Origin: Novacetimonas cocois
Lineage (GTDB): Bacteria > Pseudomonadota > Alphaproteobacteria > Acetobacterales > Acetobacteraceae
NCBI RefSeq assembly: GCF_003311635.1
Contig: NZ_QEXL01000017.1
Location: 599 to 64,598 of the forward strand
Direction: 5' to 3'
DNA length: 64,000 bases
The notes under the pieces were generated by a model, which saw nothing but the letters and a program-made list of their open reading frames with translations, was not told where the DNA came from and ran no database searches. Every line of letters begins with the position of its first letter. The stretch's first letter is position 1. This document shows positions 1 through 9,370 of this stretch, piece by piece. The position numbers were made by a program, and so were the translations under genes.

Positions 1-54
1 GTGGACACGGCACTGGGCGCGCTGGGGCGTTCCCCATCGCAGCAGATGGCCTGA
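1..54 (+). CDS. C-terminal end of an upstream gene, possibly dxs
   Basis: The window opens in frame within a coding sequence: 17 codons (VDTALGALGR then SPSQQMA) and a TGA at 52-54. It stops 16 bases before the tlyA start, so the two are probably cotranscribed. In many Alphaproteobacteria the gene before tlyA is dxs (1-deoxy-D-xylulose-5-phosphate synthase, isoprenoid precursor synthesis). The fragment is too short to prove this, so the identity rests on context only. Confidence 0.4.
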   Translation: MDTALGALGRSPSQQMA

Positions 55-70
55 TCCGGAAAAAACGGCA

Positions 71-811
71 GTGGCAAAGCGGCGCGTGGACCAGATGCTG
101 GTTGATCGGGGACTTGTCGAGACGCGGACGCGTGCGCAGGCGCTGATAATGGCCGGTCTGGTATTCGCGCCCAACCGCCGTATCGACAAGCCGGGCGACC
201 AGCTGCCCGAGGATGTGCCGTTGACGGTCAAGGGGCAGGATCACCCGTGGGTTTCGCGCGGGGGGATCAAGCTGGCGCACGGGCTGGAGCATTTCGGTTT
301 CTCGCCCGAGGGCCTGACCTGCCTTGATGTCGGCGCGTCCACGGGTGGTTTTACCGATGTCCTGCTGAATAACGGCGCGGCAAAGGTTTATGCCGTCGAT
401 GTGGGACATGGGCAGATCGCATGGAAGCTGCGCAATGATCCCAGGGTTGTCGTGCTGGAAAAATGCAATGCCCGGCACCTGACGTCGCAGGTGATACCTG
501 ATCCCATCGGCGCGCTGGTCTGTGACGCCAGCTTTATCGGGCTGCGGACCGTCCTGCCCGCGGCGATGGAACTGTGCATGCCCGGCGCATGGGCCATCGC
601 CCTGATCAAGCCGCAGTTCGAGGCGGGACGCGAGGCGATCGGCCCCAAGGGCGTCGTGCGCGACCCGGCGGTTCATGAAGCCGTATGCGCCACGATCCGC
701 GATTGGTGGCAGTCGCTGGAGGGCTGGTCGGTTGTCGGTATCGAACCCAGCCCGATTACCGGGCCGGAAGGAAATCGTGAATTCCTGATCGCCGCGCGCA
801 GGGACGCCTGA
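71..811 (+). CDS. tlyA: TlyA family rRNA 2'-O-methyltransferase
   Basis: A 246-residue protein with an N-terminal S4 RNA-binding domain (about residues 3-60) followed by an FtsJ/RrmJ-type Rossmann methyltransferase. The SAM-binding motif I, DVGASTGGFTD, lies at 86-96. Lys67, Asp152 and Lys180 (in IKPQFE) fit the catalytic set of the fold. TlyA proteins methylate the 2'-hydroxyl of cytidines in 16S and/or 23S rRNA; the alphaproteobacterial branch is often annotated as a hemolysin, a historical name. The start is a GTG at 71, chosen because the S4 domain begins at once and the preceding gene ends at 54. rlmN, another rRNA modifier, follows 95 bases later. Confidence 0.9.
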   Translation: MAKRRVDQMLVDRGLVETRTRAQALIMAGLVFAPNRRIDKPGDQLPEDVPLTVKGQDHPWVSRGGIKLAHGLEHFGFSPEGLTCLDVGASTGGFTDVLLNNGAAKVYAVDVGHGQIAWKLRNDPRVVVLEKCNARHLTSQVIPDPIGALVCDASFIGLRTVLPAAMELCMPGAWAIALIKPQFEAGREAIGPKGVVRDPAVHEAVCATIRDWWQSLEGWSVVGIEPSPITGPEGNREFLIAARRDA

Positions 812-906
812 TCCACGGTCGCTTTTGACCGGGCAGATGTGGTAGGGAGCGGCAATTCCCGCTTTCGCGCACCTGTCCCTGTCTGAACGTTAAGGCGTCT
901 TTCGCT

Positions 907-2142
907 ATGTCCATCGCTCCTCCCCTTTATGCCCGCCCCGTTCGGGAGGCCGCATCGGCTGCGGCGCTTACCGATGATGAACGTAGCCGGATCCTTGCCA
1001 AGTCGGCGCAGTTCGCCCCGCCATCCGCCGTGCTGCCGGACGGACGGCGTGACCTGGTAGGACTGTCGCGCGCGGAGCTGACGGAAATCCTGACGGAAAT
1101 TGGCGAAAAGCCGTTTCGCACCAAACAGCTGTGGCACTGGATCTATCATCAGGGCGCGACCGATTTTTCGCGGATGAGCTCGATTGCCAGACCTTTGCAG
1201 GAAAAGCTGGCGGAACGTTTTGTCGTTGGACGCCCGCAGGCTGCCACGGTCCAGACCTCCCGCGACGAGACGCGCAAGTTCCTGTTCCGTTTTCGCGACG
1301 GACAGGAGGCGGAGACCGTCTATATCCCCGACCGGCGGGAGGATCGGGGCGCGGTGTGCATTTCATCACAGGTCGGATGCACGCTTTCGTGCACGTTCTG
1401 TCATACCGGCACGCAGGGGCTTGTCCGCAATCTGGGTGCTGCTGAAATCGTGGGCCAGTTCATGGCCGCCCGCGACAGCTATGGCGAATGGCCCAGCCCC
1501 AAGGGGGAAACGCCCCGCCTGCTGTCCACCATCGTGCTGATGGGCATGGGCGAGCCGCTGTACAATTACGAAAACATCGCCAAGGCCATGAAAATCATCA
1601 TGGATGGCGAAGGGATCGGCCTGTCGCGCCGGCGGATTACCCTGTCCACGTCCGGCGTCATTCCGATGATGGATCAGTGTGGCGAGGAACTTGGCATCAA
1701 TCTTGCCATTTCCCTGCATGCGGTGCGTGACGACCTGCGCGACGAACTGGTGCCGCTGAACCGCAAATACCCGATTGCCGACCTGATCGCCGCCTGCCGC
1801 CGTTACCCGGCGGCCAGCAATGCGCGACGCATCACTTTTGAATACATCATGCTGCGCGGTGTGAACGACAGCGAGGCCGATGCCCGCGAACTGGTGCGCC
1901 TGATTTCGGGCATCCCGGCAAAGGTCAACCTCATCCCCTTCAACCCGTGGCCCGGCAGCCGTTTTCAGCCCTCCACCCGCGAACAGCTCGACCGTTTCGC
2001 GGCTATCGTCATGGATGCGGGCTTTGCCTCGCCCATCCGCATGCCGCGTGGACGCGATATCCTTGCCGCCTGCGGGCAGCTTCGCACCGAAAGCCAGCGC
2101 GCGCGTCGTTCGTCCGGCGCGCCGGGTGCGGAAAATACATAA
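907..2142 (+). CDS. rlmN: Dual-specificity RNA methyltransferase RlmN
   Basis: A radical-SAM enzyme that puts a methyl group on C2 of adenosine 2503 in 23S rRNA and adenosine 37 of some tRNAs. The CxxxCxxC cluster motif is Cys158-Cys162-Cys165. The methyl-carrying cysteine pair is also present: Cys151 (RGAVC, equivalent to E. coli Cys118) and Cys389 (AACGQL, equivalent to Cys355). The GMGEP SAM-contact motif is visible. At 411 residues it is slightly longer than E. coli RlmN, with an extra N-terminal stretch (about 45 residues) and a short basic tail. Start ATG 907; no strong ribosome site is visible, so a slightly later start is possible. Confidence 0.95.
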   Translation: MSIAPPLYARPVREAASAAALTDDERSRILAKSAQFAPPSAVLPDGRRDLVGLSRAELTEILTEIGEKPFRTKQLWHWIYHQGATDFSRMSSIARPLQEKLAERFVVGRPQAATVQTSRDETRKFLFRFRDGQEAETVYIPDRREDRGAVCISSQVGCTLSCTFCHTGTQGLVRNLGAAEIVGQFMAARDSYGEWPSPKGETPRLLSTIVLMGMGEPLYNYENIAKAMKIIMDGEGIGLSRRRITLSTSGVIPMMDQCGEELGINLAISLHAVRDDLRDELVPLNRKYPIADLIAACRRYPAASNARRITFEYIMLRGVNDSEADARELVRLISGIPAKVNLIPFNPWPGSRFQPSTREQLDRFAAIVMDAGFASPIRMPRGRDILAACGQLRTESQRARRSSGAPGAENT

Positions 2143-2242
2143 GCCATAATCGCCGTCCGCACGGTCCCGGCTGCGTCGGGATGCCCATAAAACCTCGGCT
2201 GGCTTCTGGTCGTCGGGGCTTTGTGGTGCTAGGACGGCATGC

Positions 2243-2262
2243 TGCCGACAGGGTGGTCGGCA
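2243..2262 (+). repeat. Perfect hairpin in the argG leader
   Basis: TGCCGAC, a six-base loop AGGGTG, then GTCGGCA: a 7-bp perfect stem ending 36 bases before the argG start. There is no immediate T-run, so it does not look like a simple terminator. It may be an mRNA leader structure or an operator. Function unknown. Confidence 0.35.
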
Positions 2263-2298
2263 GGAAATTTCAGTTTTGTCGACAGGAGACCTCTCCCC

Positions 2299-3528
2299 AT
2301 GGCCGCCAAGGACGTCAAGAAGGTTGTGCTCGCCTATTCAGGCGGTCTCGATACGTCCGTGATTCTTCGATGGTTACAGACCACCTATGGGTGCGAGGTC
2401 GTGACCTTTACCGCCGACCTTGGTCAGGGCGAGGAACTGGAACCCGCGCGCAGGAAAGCCGAGATGTTCGGCGTGAAGGAGATCTTTGTCGAGGATCTGC
2501 GCGAAACCTTCGTCAAGGATTTCGTTTTCCCGATGTTCCGGGCGAATGCGCTGTACGAAGGGCAGTACCTGCTTGGCACGTCCATCGCGCGGCCGCTGAT
2601 CGCGCAGCGCCAGATCGAGATTGCCGAACAGGTCGGCGCCGATGCGGTGGCGCATGGCGCGACCGGCAAGGGCAATGACCAGGTGCGTTTCGAACTGGCC
2701 TATTACGCGCTGAAGCCCGACATCACCGTGATCGCGCCATGGCGTGAATGGGACCTGACGTCGCGCACGCGCCTGCTGGCCTTTGCCGAGGAGCACCAGA
2801 TCCCCATCGCCAAGGACAAGCGGGGCGAGGCCCCCTTCTCTGTCGATGCAAACCTGTTGCACTCCTCCTCGGAAGGGAAGCTGCTGGAAGATCCGGCCAT
2901 CGGACCGGATGAAATCGTCTTCCAGCGGACCATTTCGCCCGAAGCCGCACCGGACGTGGCGACGGAAATCACGATCGATTTCGTCTCAGGCGATCCGGTC
3001 GCCCTGAATGGTGAGGCCCTTTCGCCCGCAACGCTGCTGACGCGCCTGAATGAACTGGGTCGCGCCAACGGTATCGGACGGCTGGATCTGGTGGAAAACC
3101 GTTTCGTGGGCATGAAGTCGCGCGGCATCTATGAAACGCCGGGCGGCACCATCCTGCTGACGGCGCATCGCAGCATCGAAAGCATCACGCTCGACCGCGA
3201 GGCCATGCACCTCAAGGACAGCCTGATGCCGCGTTATGCCGAGATCATCTATAATGGCCTGTGGTTCTCGCCAGAGCGGCGGATGCTCCAGGCGCTGATC
3301 GACCAGAGCCAGCATTCGGTGAGCGGACGCGTGCGTCTGAAGCTGTACAAGGGCAACGTCATCTGTGTCGGTCGCGAAAGCCCCAACAGCCTGTATGATA
3401 CGCGTGTCGTCACGTTCGAGGATGACGAAGGCGCGTACAATCAGGCCGATGCGCAGGGCTTCATCCGCCTTAACGCCCTGCGCCTGCGTCTTGGGGCCAA
3501 GATCGGGCGTCGTGGCGGCGCCCTCTGA
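2299..3528 (+). CDS. argG: Argininosuccinate synthase
   Basis: Joins citrulline and aspartate using ATP to form argininosuccinate, the penultimate step of arginine synthesis, in the cytoplasm. The ATP pyrophosphatase P-loop AYSGGLDTS is at residues 12-20 and the substrate motif [13 protein letters not shown] at 120-132; GTSIARP at 93-99 is also typical. Length 409 residues is normal. An in-frame start 60 bases upstream exists, but ATG 2299 is preferred: it has AGGAG about 10 bases ahead and gives the family's usual N-terminus. The other arginine genes are not nearby. The FKBP lipoprotein follows after 36 bases, so cotranscription is possible. Confidence 0.96.
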   Translation: MAAKDVKKVVLAYSGGLDTSVILRWLQTTYGCEVVTFTADLGQGEELEPARRKAEMFGVKEIFVEDLRETFVKDFVFPMFRANALYEGQYLLGTSIARPLIAQRQIEIAEQVGADAVAHGATGKGNDQVRFELAYYALKPDITVIAPWREWDLTSRTRLLAFAEEHQIPIAKDKRGEAPFSVDANLLHSSSEGKLLEDPAIGPDEIVFQRTISPEAAPDVATEITIDFVSGDPVALNGEALSPATLLTRLNELGRANGIGRLDLVENRFVGMKSRGIYETPGGTILLTAHRSIESITLDREAMHLKDSLMPRYAEIIYNGLWFSPERRMLQALIDQSQHSVSGRVRLKLYKGNVICVGRESPNSLYDTRVVTFEDDEGAYNQADAQGFIRLNALRLRLGAKIGRRGGAL

Positions 3529-3564
3529 GGCATTGCATCGTTCATCTTCATTAGCCGAGGTGTC

Positions 3565-4059
3565 ATGAAACGTTTTTCACGCGTCATTCCCTTTCTTCTG
3601 GCGACTGCGCTGGCGGTGCCGCTGGTCGCATGTGGTGGAAGCAAAAAACATGATGAGCCGGACCTGACCCCAGCCCAGTTCATGGCGAACGTGAAGACGC
3701 AGCCCGGCGTGAAGGTCCTGCCGGACGGACTGGCCTACAAGGTGCTGAAGTCCGGTCCGAAGGACGGGGCGCAGGCCACGGTCAATGACAGCGTCATGGT
3801 GATTTACGAAGGTCGCCTGCCGGATGGCGGTATTTTCGACAGCTCTGACCAGCACGGGCATGGCGCCTATATGCAGATGCCGCTGGAAATGGTCATCAAG
3901 GGCTGGCAGGAAGCGGTTCCCATGATGCATGTGGGCGATACGTGGATGCTGTATGTCCCGCCTGAACTGGGTTACGGCCACAGGTCCATGGGAATCATCC
4001 CGCCTGACAGTCCCCTGATCTTCAAGATCCAGCTGCTGGGTGTTTCGCGCACGCGCTGA
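3565..4059 (+). CDS. FKBP-type peptidyl-prolyl isomerase lipoprotein
   Basis: Predicted envelope prolyl isomerase. Residues 1-22 form a lipoprotein signal ending LVAC, so Cys23 would be lipidated. A short linker rich in K, H and D is followed by one FKBP domain (about 45-164) with the conserved stretches VMVIYEGRL, GGIFDSS, VIKGWQEA and PPELGYG. It lacks the N-terminal dimerisation domain of FkpA and Mip proteins, so it is the small single-domain form. It should speed proline isomerisation in periplasmic or outer-membrane proteins. A strong terminator lies just after the gene. The family is sure; the substrate cannot be told. Confidence 0.88.
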   Translation: MKRFSRVIPFLLATALAVPLVACGGSKKHDEPDLTPAQFMANVKTQPGVKVLPDGLAYKVLKSGPKDGAQATVNDSVMVIYEGRLPDGGIFDSSDQHGHGAYMQMPLEMVIKGWQEAVPMMHVGDTWMLYVPPELGYGHRSMGIIPPDSPLIFKIQLLGVSRTR

Positions 4060-4098
4060 TATCGCCTGCACCGCCCGTCAGGATCGGCGATAGACCAT

Positions 4099-4134
4099 AA
4101 AACGCCATCAGAAGGGATTCTGGTGGCGTTTTTC
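4099..4134 (+). terminator. Rho-independent terminator after the FKBP gene
   Basis: A 14-base left arm (4099-4112), six-base loop AGGGAT and a right arm (4119-4132) pair with only one G-T wobble, ending in a run of T. The stem is AT-rich at its base, so it may work in both directions, but nothing converges here. It separates argG-FKBP from the cytochrome gene. Confidence 0.85.
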
Positions 4135-4168
4135 ATGTCCTCTTCAATCGCGCGTGCTATCGTAACGC

Positions 4169-4654
4169 ATGCTGACTTTTACAAACATGCGTCGTGTCGC
4201 GCGACGTGCGGTCCTCTTCTGTCTGGGGGGCATGATACTGACGGCATGTTCGGGCAAGCATGAGGGGGCGGCACGCTATCGCACCAACTGCGGGATCTGC
4301 CATCATGGTGGCGAAGGCATGAAGGGGGAGATCCCCCCGCTGATCGGGCGGATCGACCTGATCGCCGCCACGGCCGAAGGACGGCATTATCTGGCCGATG
4401 TGCTGCTCAACGGCCTGAATGGCCCGCTGGATATCCGGGGCGTGCATTATAATTTTTCCATGCCCTCCTTCAGGAACCGCCTGTCCGATCACGAAATCGC
4501 CTCCATCCTGACGTATCTGGCGGCACGTGGTGATTCGGCCCGGCCGCCCGTTTTCACGGCGGAGGAAATCGCCGCGCTGCGGGCGCATCCCCTTCCCCCC
4601 AGCGCCGTGGCGGATGAGCGTCGCCGCCTTGATGGGATTCATCGTCTCCCCTGA
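4169..4654 (+). CDS. Single-heme c-type cytochrome lipoprotein
   Basis: A 161-residue protein with a lipoprotein signal ending LTAC (Cys27 lipidated) and one heme c site, Cys41-Gly-Ile-Cys44-His45. Met98, in FSMPSF, is the likely second axial ligand. The fold matches the small class I cytochromes found as electron acceptors for quinoprotein and flavoprotein dehydrogenases, abundant in acetic acid bacteria. No dehydrogenase or oxidase gene is adjacent, so its partner is unknown. ATG 4169 is used; ATG 4187 (Met7) would also leave a good signal peptide. It lies 47 bases before trpS and may share its transcript. Confidence 0.8.
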   Translation: MLTFTNMRRVARRAVLFCLGGMILTACSGKHEGAARYRTNCGICHHGGEGMKGEIPPLIGRIDLIAATAEGRHYLADVLLNGLNGPLDIRGVHYNFSMPSFRNRLSDHEIASILTYLAARGDSARPPVFTAEEIAALRAHPLPPSAVADERRRLDGIHRLP

Positions 4655-4701
4655 TATCAACGCGCTTGACGTCGGGGCGGTAAAGAGCGGAAAACAGCGA
4701 T

Positions 4702-5697
4702 ATGCGACGCATATTTTCCGGCATCCAGCCGACTGGTGTTCCGCAGCTTGGCAACTATCTCGGTGCGATACGCAACTGGGTCGGGCTGCAACGCGACAAC
4801 GAATGTATTTTCTGCCTGGTGGACATGCACGCCATCACCGTCTGGCAGGACCCCAAAGCCCTGCGGGAGCAGACGCTGGCGCAGACGGCGGTGCTGCTGG
4901 CCTCTGGCATCGATGTGCAGCGCCATATCCTGTTCAATCAGTCCGCAGTGACGGCGCATGCGCGTCTTGCATGGATTTTCAACTGCGTCGCCCGTCTGGG
5001 GTGGTTGAATCGCATGACGCAGTTCAAGGACAAGGCGGGCAAGGACCGTGAAAACCATTCGGCGGGGCTGTATGTCTATCCCGACCTGATGGCGGCGGAT
5101 ATCCTGACCTACAAGGCCACGGCGGTGCCTGTAGGCGATGACCAGAGGCAGCATCTGGAACTGACCAACGATATCGCACAGAAATTCAACCACGATTACG
5201 GCCTTGAATTCTTCCCGACTGTCGAGGCCCTGATCCCCCCGCAGGGGGCACGTGTCATGAGCCTGCGCGACGGCACGAAAAAGATGTCCAAGTCCGATCC
5301 ATCCGCACAGAGCCGGATCGAGATGACGGATGACGCCGATACGATCGCGTTGAAGATACGTCGTGCCAAGACGGACCCGGAACCCCTGCCCAGCGAAGAG
5401 GCCGGTCTGGAAAGCCGTCCCGAAGCCCGTAATCTGGTGACGATTTATGCGACGATGCAGGGATGCAGCATACAGGACGTCCTGAACCGGCATGGGGGTG
5501 AGGGTTTTGGTCCCTTCAAGAAAGCCCTGACGGATGTGCTGGTGCAGCATATCGCCCCCATCGCGGACGAGACGACCCGCCTGCTGAAGGAGCCGGGCTT
5601 TCTGCAGGATACATTGCGCGACGGTGCCCGGCGCGCCCGCACGATCGCGGAACCCATCGTGTCCGAAGCCGAATCCCTTGTCGGATTCTTAAAATAA
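4702..5697 (+). CDS. trpS: Tryptophanyl-tRNA synthetase
   Basis: Charges tRNA-Trp in the cytoplasm. It is a class I synthetase of 331 residues, a normal length. The HIGH-equivalent region is PQLGNY at residues 14-19, following FSGIQPTG, and the KMSKS loop is exact at 194-198. Start ATG 4702 gives the standard [12 protein letters not shown] opening. It is followed 14 bases later by the YjbQ gene, so the two probably form one transcript. Confidence 0.96.
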   Translation: MRRIFSGIQPTGVPQLGNYLGAIRNWVGLQRDNECIFCLVDMHAITVWQDPKALREQTLAQTAVLLASGIDVQRHILFNQSAVTAHARLAWIFNCVARLGWLNRMTQFKDKAGKDRENHSAGLYVYPDLMAADILTYKATAVPVGDDQRQHLELTNDIAQKFNHDYGLEFFPTVEALIPPQGARVMSLRDGTKKMSKSDPSAQSRIEMTDDADTIALKIRRAKTDPEPLPSEEAGLESRPEARNLVTIYATMQGCSIQDVLNRHGGEGFGPFKKALTDVLVQHIAPIADETTRLLKEPGFLQDTLRDGARRARTIAEPIVSEAESLVGFLK

Positions 5698-5711
5698 ACC
5701 GGGAGAACGCC

Positions 5712-6131
5712 ATGCGTCAGGAACTGCACAGCCTGCATGTCAGGACGCATGGCAAGGGGCTGGTTTCCATTACCCGCGCGGTGCTGGACTGGGTCGCGGC
5801 AACGGGGATCGAGACCGGCCTGCTGACGTTATGGTGCCGTCACACGTCAGCCAGCCTGACGGTGCAGGAAAATGCAGATCCCACCGTGCAGGAGGACATC
5901 GCACGGTATTTCGAGGCCCTGGTGCCCGAAGATCCCACCCGTTACATCCATGATGACGAAGGGCCGGATGATATGCCCGCCCATCTGCGCACCATGCTGA
6001 CCAATACGCAGCTGTCGATTCCGGTGGCAGATGGCCGACCGGTAATGGGGACGTGGCAGGGCCTGTACCTGTTCGAACACCGGCGCATGGCGCACCGGCG
6101 CGAAATCGTCCTGCATATCATCGGGAACTGA
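5712..6131 (+). CDS. yjbQ: YjbQ/UPF0047 family protein
   Basis: A 139-residue single-domain protein of the YjbQ (UPF0047) family. It shows the conserved CRHTSASL, HDDEGPDDMPAH and YLFEHR stretches, whose histidines and acidic residues form the putative metal or active site. E. coli YjbQ has weak thiamine-phosphate synthase activity and is sometimes called a secondary thiamine-phosphate synthase, but its true role is unsettled. AGGAG is absent, but GGGAGAACGCC precedes ATG 5712. It converges on fghA with a hairpin between them. Confidence 0.88.
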   Translation: MRQELHSLHVRTHGKGLVSITRAVLDWVAATGIETGLLTLWCRHTSASLTVQENADPTVQEDIARYFEALVPEDPTRYIHDDEGPDDMPAHLRTMLTNTQLSIPVADGRPVMGTWQGLYLFEHRRMAHRREIVLHIIGN

Positions 6132-6150
6132 GCGGCCGTCTGCCCCATAT

Positions 6151-6172
6151 CCCCTGCCCTGCCCGGCAGGGG
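6151..6172. terminator. GC hairpin between convergent yjbQ and fghA
   Basis: CCCCTGCC, a six-base loop, then GGCAGGGG: an 8-bp perfect stem placed between two genes that end toward each other. It has no T-run on either side, so it is at best a weak or factor-assisted terminator. Confidence 0.4.
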
Positions 6173-6179
6173 CACTGGA

Positions 6180-7058
6180 TCATGCCGTCAGGATGGCGGC
6201 ATGATGGGTGATATGATCCTCGATGAATGACTGGATGAACCAGTAGGAGTGGTCGTATCCCTTATGATGGCGTAACCGCAGCGCCTGCCCCGCCCTTGCC
6301 GCGGCATTGCTGAACAGGTCCGGACGCAGCTGTGTCTGGAGGAACTGGTCCGCATCCCCCTGATCGATAAGGATGGTGGTGGGATGCGTATGTCCCGCCT
6401 CAAGCAGCAGCGTCGCATCATGCCTGGCCCATGCGGAGCGGTCCTGCCCCAGATAGGTCGAAAAGGCCTTTTCCCCCCATGGCACGACAGCCGGATGGAC
6501 GATCGGCGCGAAGGCGGAGACGGACTTCCATGCCTGTGGCGCGCGAAGGGCATGGACCAGCGCCCCGTGTCCCCCCATGGAATGACCCATGATGCCCCGG
6601 CGCGTCCCGTCCAGTGCGAACAGCCGCTGCGTAAGTTCGGGCAGTTCCTCGGCAACATAGCTGCCCATGCGGTAATGGGCGTTCCACGGCGCGCGGGTGG
6701 CATCAAGGTAGAACCCCGCCCCGGTGCCAAGGTCATAGGATTCGTCCTCCCCCGGCACGCCCGCGCCACGTGGGGACGTATCGGTCGCCACCAGCGCGAT
6801 GCCATGCCGCGCGGCGAAGCGGATGACGTTGGACTTGATGAGGAATGTTTCCTCGGTACAGGTCAGTCCCGCAAGCAGATGGATGACCGGCGCGCGCCGT
6901 GCCTGTGTCGCCCCCGCCGGCATGAAGACGGCAAAGTGTGCCTCCAGCCCCAGCGTGCGGGAGGCATGGCTGTAAAAGCCCACATGTCCTCCGCAGCAGG
7001 CATGTTCCGCGCGAACCGTCAGTTCCTTGCCGGGATCGGACAGGATCATGCCACTCAT
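6180..7058 (-). CDS. fghA: S-formylglutathione hydrolase
   Basis: Hydrolyses S-formylglutathione to formate and glutathione, the second step of glutathione-dependent formaldehyde removal. It is an alpha/beta hydrolase of the esterase D family, 292 residues. The nucleophile elbow GHSMGG places Ser160; Asp235 (in DQGDAD) and His270 (in GYDHSYWF) complete the triad. Its start is two bases from the adhC stop on the same strand, so adhC-fghA is an operon that carries out both steps. Confidence 0.94.
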   Translation of the reverse strand: MSGMILSDPGKELTVRAEHACCGGHVGFYSHASRTLGLEAHFAVFMPAGATQARRAPVIHLLAGLTCTEETFLIKSNVIRFAARHGIALVATDTSPRGAGVPGEDESYDLGTGAGFYLDATRAPWNAHYRMGSYVAEELPELTQRLFALDGTRRGIMGHSMGGHGALVHALRAPQAWKSVSAFAPIVHPAVVPWGEKAFSTYLGQDRSAWARHDATLLLEAGHTHPTTILIDQGDADQFLQTQLRPDLFSNAAARAGQALRLRHHKGYDHSYWFIQSFIEDHITHHAAILTA

Positions 7059-7060
7059 GA

Positions 7061-8176
7061 TCAGAATTCGACCACTGTGCGGATGCTTTCGCCCCGCGTC
7101 ATCATGTCGAATCCTTCATTGATGCGTTCCAGCGGCAGGCGATGGGTGATCAGGTCATCGATATCGATGCGGTTTTCCATGTACCAGTCCACGATTTTGG
7201 GCACATCGGTACGACCGCGCGCGCCACCAAAGGCCGATCCGATCCAGCGCCGCCCGGTCACAAGCTGGAACGGACGCGTGCTGATTTCCTGTCCCGCGCC
7301 CGCGACGCCAATAATGGTGGAAACACCCCACCCGCGATGCGCGCATTCCAGCGCCTGGCGCATCAGCGTGGGATTGCCGACGCATTCAAAGGAATAATCG
7401 GCGCCGCCGCCTGTCAGCTCGACAAGATGCCCCACGATGTCGCCATTGGGACCAAGGTCGTTGGGATTGACGAAATCGGTCATGCCAAACTTCCGGGCAA
7501 TGGCTTCGCGCGCGGGATTGATGTCGACGCCGATGATTTTGTCCGCCCCTACCATCTTCGCGCCCTGGATGACATTCAGCCCGATCCCGCCAAGCCCGAA
7601 GACAACGACCGAGGCCCCGGCCTCCACCTTTGCGGTGAACAGCACGGCGCCGATGCCGGTCGTCACGCCGCAACCGATATAGAAGACCTTGTCAAAGGGG
7701 GCGTCGGGACGGATTTTCGCCAGCGCGATTTCCGGCAGGACCGTATAGTTCGCAAAGGTGGAACATCCCATGTAATGGTGGATCGGCTTCCCCTTGAAGG
7801 AAAAGCGCGAGGTGCCGTCCGGCATGACGCCCTTGCCCTGGGTGGAGCGGATGGCGGTGCACAGGTTGGTCTTGCGCGACAGGCACGATTTGCATTCGCG
7901 ACATTCGGGTGTGTAGAGCGGGATGACATGGTCGCCGGGCTTCAGATGCCGCACGCTCGGACCGACCTCGACCACGACGCCCGCCCCTTCATGGCCCAGA
8001 ATGGCGGGAAACAGCCCTTCGGGGTCCGCGCCGGACAGGGTGTACTTATCGGTGTGGCACAGGCCGGTTGCCTTGATTTCCACCAGGACTTCCCCCTCCC
8101 GGGGGCCTTCCAGCTGGACGGTCTCGATTTCCAGTGGTTTCCCGGCTTCGAACGCGACGGCTGCCCTGACATCCAT
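7061..8176 (-). CDS. adhC: S-(hydroxymethyl)glutathione dehydrogenase (class III ADH)
   Basis: Oxidises S-hydroxymethylglutathione, formed spontaneously from formaldehyde and glutathione, with NAD+. It is a 371-residue zinc alcohol dehydrogenase. Catalytic zinc ligands are Cys40 and His62-Glu63; the structural zinc cysteines are 92, 95, 98 and 106. The NAD-binding GLGGIGLNV follows in the Rossmann domain. First gene of the adhC-fghA operon. No FrmR-type repressor gene is next to it. It is distinct from the membrane quinoprotein alcohol dehydrogenases that acetic acid bacteria use to make acetate. Confidence 0.95.
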   Translation of the reverse strand: MDVRAAVAFEAGKPLEIETVQLEGPREGEVLVEIKATGLCHTDKYTLSGADPEGLFPAILGHEGAGVVVEVGPSVRHLKPGDHVIPLYTPECRECKSCLSRKTNLCTAIRSTQGKGVMPDGTSRFSFKGKPIHHYMGCSTFANYTVLPEIALAKIRPDAPFDKVFYIGCGVTTGIGAVLFTAKVEAGASVVVFGLGGIGLNVIQGAKMVGADKIIGVDINPAREAIARKFGMTDFVNPNDLGPNGDIVGHLVELTGGGADYSFECVGNPTLMRQALECAHRGWGVSTIIGVAGAGQEISTRPFQLVTGRRWIGSAFGGARGRTDVPKIVDWYMENRIDIDDLITHRLPLERINEGFDMMTRGESIRTVVEF

Positions 8177-8296
8177 AGATCTTTAAACCCTTTGCAATAA
8201 GGAAACGGGAGTGGCTGTTGCGGTCATAAGAAACGCTCCCGCCCTGATACGTCAATGATGTTGGAACAGCGTCGCCGCTGATGGCGGGTATTACAA

Positions 8297-8302
8297 ATTA
8301 TA
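8297..8302 (-). promoter_or_regulatory. Possible -10 box for adhC-fghA
   Basis: On the minus strand this reads TATAAT, a perfect -10 hexamer, in an AT-rich patch about 120 bases ahead of adhC. The -35 region is poor. The 244-base gap 8177-8420 is a divergent promoter region; it also holds a short inverted pair CGGGAG/CTCCCG. I see no gene in it. Confidence 0.3.
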
Positions 8303-8420
8303 CAATCGTGAGGCCGCGGCGTTTTATCGCGCGACGATATGGTATGTGCACAAAACTGGTACGCCTTTCGGGGCGACCGGCTGTTTTCGTCGGCTTCATC
8401 CATTTCGGGACATTATCCAG

Positions 8421-9296
8421 ATGATCGTGAATCGCAGGATCGGATTGTGGATCCTTATGCGCGAAAGCCTCCTGTCCCTTGTGCTGCTGGCGGCATGGGA
8501 CATCGTGGTTGTCGTCATGTTCCAGATCTATCACCAGGACTGGATGGAACAGCCAACGCTGCCGATTTCGCTTATCGGCTCGGCGCTGGTCCTGTTCATG
8601 AGTTTCCGTAACAACACGGCCTATAACCGCTGGTGGGAGGCACGGACGCTGTGGGGGGCGGTCACCAACAACAGCCGTTCCTTTGGCCGTCAGGTCGGCA
8701 CGATCCTGCAGGGCTGCCCTGAACTGGCGCGCGCGATGGCGGCCTATCCCCATGCCCTGCGCGGCGCGCTGGGGCGCACGGACACGATGGAGGATGTCAG
8801 GCGGCTTCTGCCGGAGGACATGCTGCGCGGGATCGAGGGACACGTGAACATTCCCGCCGCGATCCTGTTCCAGCTGGGCCGTGGCGTCGATGCGCGCGCC
8901 CGCATGCTGGGCATAGACGGGGCGCTGCAGGGGCAGATCGACCGTATCCTTTCCGATCTGAGCAACGCGCAGGGCGGACTGGAGCGTATCCGCAACACGC
9001 CGCTGGCCATCCAGTTTTCCGTGCTGCCAAAGCTGGTGGCGGCGGTATTCTGCATTATCCTGCCGCTTTCGATGGTGCAGACGCTGGGATGGATCACGCC
9101 GCTGGGGTCGTCGCTGGTGGGACTGCTGTTCGTGGCGCTCGACAAGATCGGCAGCGACCTGCAGGAACCGTTTGCCTCCACCCCGCATGGCATGCCGATG
9201 CGCACCATCGCGCGCACCATCGAAATCGACCTGCTGCAGTCCTGCGGGGAGGAAGCGCCCCCGTCCCTTGCGCCGGTTCGCGGCGTGCAGTCCTGA
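8421..9296 (+). CDS. Bestrophin-like (RFP-TM/UPF0187) membrane channel
   Basis: A 291-residue membrane protein of the bacterial bestrophin family, pentameric anion or cation channels of the inner membrane. Hydrophobic segments occur near the N-terminus (about 15-35 and 45-60) and again at about 200-245. The signature NNTAYNRWWEAR and the pore-side SRSFGRQ-type stretch after it are visible. ATG 8421 (MIVNRRIG) is chosen as the family-like start; an ATG at 8346 would add 25 residues. It is divergent from adhC and lies 74 bases before carD. The transported ion cannot be told from sequence. Confidence 0.8.
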   Translation: MIVNRRIGLWILMRESLLSLVLLAAWDIVVVVMFQIYHQDWMEQPTLPISLIGSALVLFMSFRNNTAYNRWWEARTLWGAVTNNSRSFGRQVGTILQGCPELARAMAAYPHALRGALGRTDTMEDVRRLLPEDMLRGIEGHVNIPAAILFQLGRGVDARARMLGIDGALQGQIDRILSDLSNAQGGLERIRNTPLAIQFSVLPKLVAAVFCIILPLSMVQTLGWITPLGSSLVGLLFVALDKIGSDLQEPFASTPHGMPMRTIARTIEIDLLQSCGEEAPPSLAPVRGVQS

Positions 9297-9370
9297 AGAC
9301 CGGGGCGCGCGTCGCCGGTGCTTTCGATCAGGTCAAGACATATGGGGAAATTTGTGCTACAAGAGATGTC

